A stretch of 11,559 bases of DNA from an uncultured Mycoplasmatota bacterium (GTDB lineage: Bacteria > Bacillota_I > Bacilli_A > RF39 > UBA660), in the NCBI GenBank assembly GCA_948472605.1, contig CAOKUH010000047.1, positions 1 through 11,559 of the forward strand, written 5' to 3'. The notes under the pieces were generated by a model that worked only from the letters and a program-made list of their open reading frames with translations, was not told where the DNA came from and searched no databases. The position numbers were made by a program, and so were the translations under genes. Shown here piece by piece: positions 7,633-11,559 of the stretch. How positions within the stretch are numbered: the stretch's first letter is position 1; the number at the start of each line of letters is the position of its first letter.

Positions 7633-8118
7633 ATGGTGTTAAATATTAAAGATTTAGAAATATGTACTTATGATAAAAATGATTATGAACAGAGACATTT
7701 AAAATATTTATTAGATAACGATGAATATTTTAGAAAATATGTTACTAAAAAAATTGATGAAAGACTAAGTGAAGGGAATTTTTGTGGATAAGATTTATGT
7801 TTCGATACATCTTATTTTGTTAAATATAAAAAAGAATTTGTTGGCTATATTAGATTAGAAAGTCTAAGATGGGATGGTACTTTAAATATTGAATGTGCTG
7901 TTTCACCAGAATATCGTAATCAAAATTATGGAAAGATAATTGTTGAAACAATAAGTGATTATATTTTAGAAAATATGGATAATGTAAAGAAACTTAGGGG
8001 TGTTATTGATAAAAGTAATTATGCAAGTCTTGTAGTAGCAAAAAAATCTGGTTTTGTAGAAGAGTGTGTAGATAGTGAATATGACTATGATTATGTTTAT
8101 GTAACAAAAACTAGATAA
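7633..8118 (+). pseudogene. GNAT-family N-acetyltransferase gene broken by an in-frame TAA
   Basis: From ATG 7633 (ggtgg ribosome site overlapping the ezrA stop) one frame runs to TAA 8116-8118, 161 codons, interrupted only by TAA at 7789-7791 (codon 53). There is no frameshift. After the stop the protein is a recognisable GNAT domain: EFVGYIRLE, then the acetyl-CoA binding stretch SPEYRNQNYGKIIV (R/Q-x-x-G-x-G/A type), and ASLVVAKKSGF. I see no in-frame ATG, GTG or TTG with a ribosome site soon after the stop, so the catalytic half is probably not made. The remaining codons look unaltered, which means a very recent nonsense mutation, a strain polymorphism or an assembly error. The substrate is unknown. 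It sits between ezrA and the desulfurase in a probable operon. Confidence 0.8.
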
Positions 8119-8165
8119 ATTATTAAATATAAATTATAATAAATTAAGAAAAGTGATGTGATAAG

Positions 8166-9302
8166 ATGATATATTTAGATTATAGTGCAACAACTCCAAT
8201 TAGTTATGATGTACTAGACTCCTATGATAAGGCTAGTAAAGAATTTATAGGAAATCCTAATTCATTACATGGTTTGGGTATAAAATCAAAAGAATTAATA
8301 AGTAGTGCGACAAAACAAATAAGTGAATTATTAGGAACTAGTGAGCAAGAAATTATTTATACAAGTGGTGCTACCGAATCTAATAATATGGCTTTAATTG
8401 GAGTAGCTTTAGCTAGAAAAAAAATGGGTAATCATATAATTGTATCTAAATTGGAACATCCTTCTATTTATAAAATTTGTGATTATTTGAAAGAATTAGG
8501 TTTTTTAATAAGTTATGTCGATAATGATAGTGATGGTCTTGTTAATTTTGAAGACTTAAAAAATAAAATAAGAGCAGAAACTATTTTAGTTAGTATTTGT
8601 GCAGTAAATAGTGAATTAGGAATAAGAGAGCCTTTAAAAATGATTCGTCAGATAATAAAAAAAGAGAATCCTAATATAATATTTCATAGTGATATGACAC
8701 AGGCTTTAGGAAAAATCCCAGTAATTGTAAAAGATGTAGATTTGGCTAGTTTCTCACTTCATAAAATATATGGGCCAAAAGGAATAGGTTTGCTTTATAA
8801 GAGTAATTTAGTTAAATTGGTTCCAATTATACATGGAAGTAGTAAAGATAATGAATTAAGAGCTGGAACTCCTGCTGTTGCTTTAATAGCTGCTGCTGCT
8901 AAGGCTATTCGTTTAGGTATTCAAGATTTAGATAGAAAAGAAACTTTTATAAAAAAATTAAATGAAAAAATAGTAGAAGATTTTAATAATTATGATGGAA
9001 TAACTATTAATAGTACAAAATATTCTATACCTCATATTTTGAATGTTAGTTTAAAAGGGATTAAGCCAGAAACTTTTGTTCATGCTATGGAAGAATATGA
9101 AATTTATTTAGGAACTAATACAGCTTGTTCTAGTGGAGATGTTTCTCCAACAATTATGGCTTTATATGATGATAAAGAAAGAGCTATTTCTACTATTAGA
9201 ATTAGTTTATCTTATTTAACAACTACCGAAGAGATAAATCGTTTTTTAAATTGTTTTAGTATCGTATATAAAAAATTAGGATCATTAAATATGGTTAATT
9301 AA
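8166..9302 (+). CDS. Cysteine desulfurase, NifS/IscS family
   Basis: This PLP-dependent enzyme removes sulfur from L-cysteine as a persulfide for tRNA thiolation, Fe-S clusters or cofactors. Family landmarks are in order: YLDYSATTP at the N-terminus, TSGATESNN, H98 in LEHPS, HSDMTQALGK (the PLP-contacting Asp and Gln), Schiff-base lysine K200 in SLHKIYGPKG, RAGT in place of the usual RGGT, and active-site C321 in TACSSG. The C-terminal TIRISLSY is also typical. The length of 378 residues is normal. In B. subtilis a NifS-type gene lies near ezrA and next to thiI, so a role in 4-thiouridine or thiamine sulfur transfer is the best guess, but no thiI follows here. The ribosome site before ATG 8166 is weak (aagtgatg). 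It lies 47 nt after the acetyltransferase remnant without an intervening terminator. Confidence 0.93.
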   Translation: MIYLDYSATTPISYDVLDSYDKASKEFIGNPNSLHGLGIKSKELISSATKQISELLGTSEQEIIYTSGATESNNMALIGVALARKKMGNHIIVSKLEHPSIYKICDYLKELGFLISYVDNDSDGLVNFEDLKNKIRAETILVSICAVNSELGIREPLKMIRQIIKKENPNIIFHSDMTQALGKIPVIVKDVDLASFSLHKIYGPKGIGLLYKSNLVKLVPIIHGSSKDNELRAGTPAVALIAAAAKAIRLGIQDLDRKETFIKKLNEKIVEDFNNYDGITINSTKYSIPHILNVSLKGIKPETFVHAMEEYEIYLGTNTACSSGDVSPTIMALYDDKERAISTIRISLSYLTTTEEINRFLNCFSIVYKKLGSLNMVN

Positions 9303-9309
9303 TATTAAT

Positions 9310-9447
9310 AAAGGTAAAATAAGTATAAAAAGCAGAGATTTTTTTTCTAATTGAAATTCTTTAATGTTTTGGGCATTATCTGATGTTAATATCCAATTGA
9401 TGCATCCTGATGCTTGGACAAAAGAAAACGTAATTATAAAAATATAA
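9310..9447 (+). pseudogene. Relic of the 3' end of a BspA-like surface-protein gene
   Basis: One frame reads through a decayed last repeat and the family tail. The end, HPDAWTKENVIIKI then TAA (9445-9447), matches the end of the left-edge gene, YPDAWTTENVIIKA, in 11 of 14 positions. Upstream, IKSRDFFSN then TGA then NSL parallels IKSNMFSD and MFSNCNSL of the repeats; the TGA at 9352-9354 stands where the conserved cysteine codon TGT would be. No start codon, signal segment or full repeat array is present. It begins within 10 bp of the desulfurase stop, in another frame. The parent gene was deleted or recombined away, leaving about 45 codons. Confidence 0.78.
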
Positions 9448-9519
9448 TATTATTTCATAAATCGACAAGAAAATAATTAAAATCATTTAAAATATATTTT
9501 TTAAATGGATGTGATTATA

Positions 9520-10218
9520 TTGGAAATATATGTATATTTAGATGAAAGTGGTTCAATTCATAAAAATAGTAATACAAGATATTTTGCTATAGCAGGATAT
9601 TTTACTTTTAAAAGTTCAAAAAATAAAATAACTTCACTTTATAAGAAAATTGATAAGGAAACAAAAGATTTAAGAAATATGGATTTAAAAAAGGAATTAA
9701 AATCACGAAATATGAAAGAAAACGAAAAAATAAAATTTATTAAAAATATCCAGAATATTGAAAATTTTTATGGAATTGCTAAAGTTTTTGATAAAAGTTT
9801 AATGCGAAAAGAAATTGTTGAATCAAATATATTTTTTAATTATGCAGTCAAAGTTTTATTAAAAGACACTTTAATTCCATTACTTAATTTGCAAAAAGTT
9901 TCTAATATTACATTTATTCTAAGTATTGATAATCGTAATTTAAGAGTAGGAGATTTAAGAAATTTAGAAAATTATTTAAATATGGAATTTTGTAAATATA
10001 AATTTAGATTCAGTGTAACTTATTATGATTCTGCAACTAACTTTGGAGTTCAACTTGCAGATTTAATTGTTAATACTTTTTATATGTATTTTAAGGATAA
10101 AACTATAATAAAAAATGTTATTCCAATAATTAATTTTAAAAAATTTAGAGTAAGTTTATTTCCTGGTTATTATCGTCTTGGAAGAATTAAAAAAATATCT
10201 TATTTTAATAATATATGA
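9520..10218 (+). CDS. DUF3800 protein (probable RNase H-fold, function unknown)
   Basis: The N-terminus MEIYVYLDESGS carries the DUF3800 signature YLDESG (D8-E9). Further acidic landmarks follow: SIDNRNLR with D137, YYDSATN with D170, and GVQLADLIVN with D181. The spacing fits the RNase H-like acidic cluster proposed for this family, which is scattered through genomic islands, phages and defence-rich regions; no activity is assigned here. I prefer TTG 9520 as start because ggatgtg (9507-9513) is 6 nt upstream and the protein then begins as DUF3800 proteins usually do; ATG 9505 in the same frame would add MDVII and lacks a ribosome site. A 9-bp hairpin (9484-9507) precedes it. The TGA stop overlaps the next promoter. 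The gene lies just after a surface-protein relic, in what looks like accessory DNA. Confidence 0.82.
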   Translation: MEIYVYLDESGSIHKNSNTRYFAIAGYFTFKSSKNKITSLYKKIDKETKDLRNMDLKKELKSRNMKENEKIKFIKNIQNIENFYGIAKVFDKSLMRKEIVESNIFFNYAVKVLLKDTLIPLLNLQKVSNITFILSIDNRNLRVGDLRNLENYLNMEFCKYKFRFSVTYYDSATNFGVQLADLIVNTFYMYFKDKTIIKNVIPIINFKKFRVSLFPGYYRLGRIKKISYFNNI

Positions 10219-10224
10219 TATAAT
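10216..10224 (+). promoter_or_regulatory. Extended -10 promoter overlapping the DUF3800 stop codon
   Basis: TGATATAAT contains a perfect TATAAT (10219-10224) with a TGn extension. The TGA of the extension is the stop codon of the DUF3800 gene (10216-10218). It lies 30 nt before the next gene. No strong -35 box is visible. Confidence 0.6.
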
Positions 10225-10253
10225 TTTAATATATTAAGGTAAGGAGAAAACAT

Positions 10254-10970
10254 ATGAAAGATAATTTAAAAGTAGTTATTAGTTTTGTTGGAGTAATAAT
10301 ATTAGTATTTGCATTTTTTTTGAAAAGTCATTTAGGAGATATTTATAAAATAAATCTTGTAAAATTAGATGAAATAACATCTATGAAAATTGATAATTTG
10401 GCACAAGGTAATAATTTAGTTATATTTACTGATTTAGATTTGATAAAAAAAATTTATGAAATATTTAATGATAAAACAACAAAAATAGAAAGTATTAGTG
10501 ATAATCCAACTAATGTTGATAAATTATTTATAGTTACATTTATGACTGAAAAGGATACAAGTGTAATTAGTGTTTATGAAAAGAATAATAAGTTTTATTT
10601 AGAGCAGCCTTATAATGGTATATATGAAATTGAAGAAAGTGAATATAATGTTATTAGAAAATGTAGGGATGATAAAAATTATACTTTGCTCGAAGATGCA
10701 AAATTAAAATCTGATAAAGTTTCTACCGAATATTTAGTTTATTATAACAATGTTTTATATGGTAAATCACATAAAATGGCTGATTATAAAAATGAAAATG
10801 AATCTGTTGGTAAAATAGATATATTAATTGGAGAAGAGTATGTACCTAATTATAATGGTGAAACTAATAACAAAGAAATATTAAATGCATTAGTATTTGA
10901 TTTATCTGATACATCGATGATTTTAAAATATAATAATGAATTTATTCTTTTTGAGAAAGTATCTAAATAG
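10254..10970 (+). CDS. Membrane-anchored protein of unknown function
   Basis: I do not firmly recognise this 238-residue protein. Residues 7-24 form one transmembrane or uncleaved signal segment after a short, lysine-containing N-terminus, so the remaining 210 or so residues are probably outside the cell. The exterior part has alternating short strands and helices, including a DLIKKIYEIFND helix, DNPTNVDKLFIVTF, and a YLEQPYNGIYEI segment that reminds me of the small Firmicutes extracellular family DUF5301; this is a tentative resemblance. It has no cysteine-anchoring lipobox and no sorting signal. The start is clear: aaggag (10241-10246) lies 7 nt before ATG, and the extended -10 promoter lies just upstream. 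A hairpin terminator follows within 60 nt, so it is likely transcribed alone or as the tail of the DUF3800 message. Confidence 0.75.
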   Translation: MKDNLKVVISFVGVIILVFAFFLKSHLGDIYKINLVKLDEITSMKIDNLAQGNNLVIFTDLDLIKKIYEIFNDKTTKIESISDNPTNVDKLFIVTFMTEKDTSVISVYEKNNKFYLEQPYNGIYEIEESEYNVIRKCRDDKNYTLLEDAKLKSDKVSTEYLVYYNNVLYGKSHKMADYKNENESVGKIDILIGEEYVPNYNGETNNKEILNALVFDLSDTSMILKYNNEFILFEKVSK

Positions 10971-11000
10971 TTTAAAGAACAAGATAATAAATTTAAAAGT

Positions 11001-11030
11001 AAAAAAATGAGTAAGCAATTATTCTTTTTT
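11001..11030 (+). terminator. Terminator after the membrane-anchored protein
   Basis: A 6-bp stem (gagtaa with ttattc, one G-U pair) is closed by a gcaa tetraloop (GNRA type) and flanked by an A run before and six Ts after, so the A-U pairing could extend in either direction. This is the layout of an intrinsic terminator that can work on both strands. Confidence 0.55.
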
Positions 11031-11049
11031 AATTTTATATAGTTAAATC

Positions 11050-11065
11050 TGCATTGCATAATGCA
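11050..11065. other. Short palindromic hairpin in the leader of the last gene
   Basis: tgcatt and aatgca pair around gcat; an overlapping alternative pairs attgcat with atgcaat. No T run follows. It lies in the 237-bp gap before the last gene and could be an operator half-site or a transcript hairpin, but neither is shown. Confidence 0.35.
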
Positions 11066-11113
11066 ATACGTGTATGATAAACTAAATATAGTAAATAATA
11101 GTAAAGAAAGTAT

Positions 11114-11144
11114 CTTTAAGTAATAATTACTTAAAGCCGTTTTA
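11114..11144 (+). terminator. Strong hairpin with terminator-like tail upstream of the last gene
   Basis: A perfect 10-bp stem (ctttaagtaa with ttacttaaag, 11114-11123 and 11127-11136) with a 3-nt loop is followed by ccgtttta. It lies 64 nt before the next start codon and after another terminator. The 5' arm overlaps a smaller competing stem (aaaga 11103-11107 with tcttt 11113-11117), so an attenuator is conceivable; the poor T tract makes either reading uncertain. Confidence 0.45.
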
Positions 11145-11207
11145 TTATTATCAAAAATGTATTTGCAAATAACTGATTTATAAGATATTTAAGAAAGAGG
11201 TAGTATC

Positions 11208-11559
11208 ATGGATAATAGAAAAAAAGTATATTTAGGAATAAGTGTAATAGCTTTAATAGTGTTAGTATTAGGAGTTTCATTTGCGTTATGGAATGTTAAT
11301 ATAGCTCAAGAAGGAATAAATACTATAACAAGTGGCTGTTTAAAGTTAACATTAACAGAAGAAAATGATGCAATTAATTTAAGAAATGCCTATCCAATAC
11401 CAGATAATGAAGCCTCTAACTTAGAACCATATATATTTAAAATCGAAAATACATGTAGTAGTGAAGTAAGTTATAATATTAGTTTAGAAATGATGGAAGT
11501 AGAAAATAGATTAAATAGTAAATACATAGCTATCTCAATAGATAATGGAACTAAATCAA
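11208..11559 (+). CDS. Start of a second BspA-family surface protein (TasA/camelysin-like N-terminal module), cut by the window
   Basis: The first 117 residues are visible and the frame is open at the window end. Residues 7-28 form a hydrophobic segment ending LGVSFALW, which resembles the signal region of SipW-dependent TasA/camelysin-type proteins, so export and cleavage after this segment are likely. The mature start has SGCLKLTLTEEN followed by NAYPIPD, an IFKIENTC segment and YNISLEMM. These align with the first residues of the left-edge protein (NAYPIED, TFTIKNIC, YQINLETM), including a shared cysteine, so the two are paralogues. Whether this one also carries leucine-rich repeats is not visible. 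The start has aaagagg (11194-11200) 7 nt upstream. Confidence 0.85.
   Translation, partial: MDNRKKVYLGISVIALIVLVLGVSFALWNVNIAQEGINTITSGCLKLTLTEENDAINLRNAYPIPDNEASNLEPYIFKIENTCSSEVSYNISLEMMEVENRLNSKYIAISIDNGTKS

Noticed and set aside
9484..9507. Terminator after the surface-protein relic
   Set aside because: The stem is purely A/T except for one terminal pair and no T run follows the 3' arm.
1628..10218. Mycoplasma code (TGA as Trp)
   Set aside because: Conserved tryptophans such as SKWTNIP in ClpB use TGG, and no gene needs TGA as Trp to be complete. The broken acetyltransferase has TAA, which code 4 does not change.
10850..11059. Minus-strand 69-codon open frame across the end of the membrane-protein gene
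   Set aside because: It runs through a terminator, has a low-complexity Leu/Asn-rich product, and overlaps a well-supported gene.

Overview
The window is very AT-rich, with short intergenic gaps and every recognisable gene on the + strand. EzrA (a division protein of Bacilli), a HrcA/CIRCE-type heat-shock operator and BspA-like leucine-rich surface proteins with a TasA/camelysin-like head point to an uncultured, probably host-associated low-GC Bacilli lineage near the Erysipelotrichia or the Mollicutes relatives (inference). The standard genetic code fits: tryptophans at conserved positions use TGG, and TAA, TAG and probably TGA all act as stops.

Layout. (1) 1-1496: the 3' part of a BspA-like surface protein with eight full 26-residue repeats and one degenerate one, then a hairpin terminator. 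(2) 1557-3763: clpB without the usual N-terminal domain, behind a perfect 15-bp inverted repeat of CIRCE type that overlaps a near-consensus promoter, and closed by a terminator. (3) 3783-5840: an operon of a small HD-domain protein resembling single-domain (p)ppGpp hydrolases, overlapping serS by 14 nt, then a terminator. (4) 5909-9302: ezrA, a GNAT acetyltransferase gene broken by one in-frame TAA, and a cysteine desulfurase. (5) 9310-11207: accessory DNA with the decayed 3' end of another BspA-like gene, a DUF3800 gene, a membrane-anchored protein of unknown function and a leader with several hairpins. (6) 11208-end: the start of another BspA-like protein whose N-terminal module is paralogous to the one at the left edge.

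How it fits together. The core genes cover protein quality control, translation and probably alarmone turnover, cell division and sulfur transfer. Around and among them are members of one surface-protein family at three sites: intact to the left, a relic at about 9.3-9.45 kb, and a new copy at the right. In B. subtilis, as I recall it, ezrA lies near a nifS-type gene followed by thiI; here the relic and the DUF3800 gene occupy the position after the desulfurase. I see no CRISPR array, tRNA, rRNA, transposase or clear attachment site. The best leads are the surface-protein family with its relic, the HD-serS pairing and the CIRCE-promoter arrangement; nothing here amounts to a clearly new multi-gene system.
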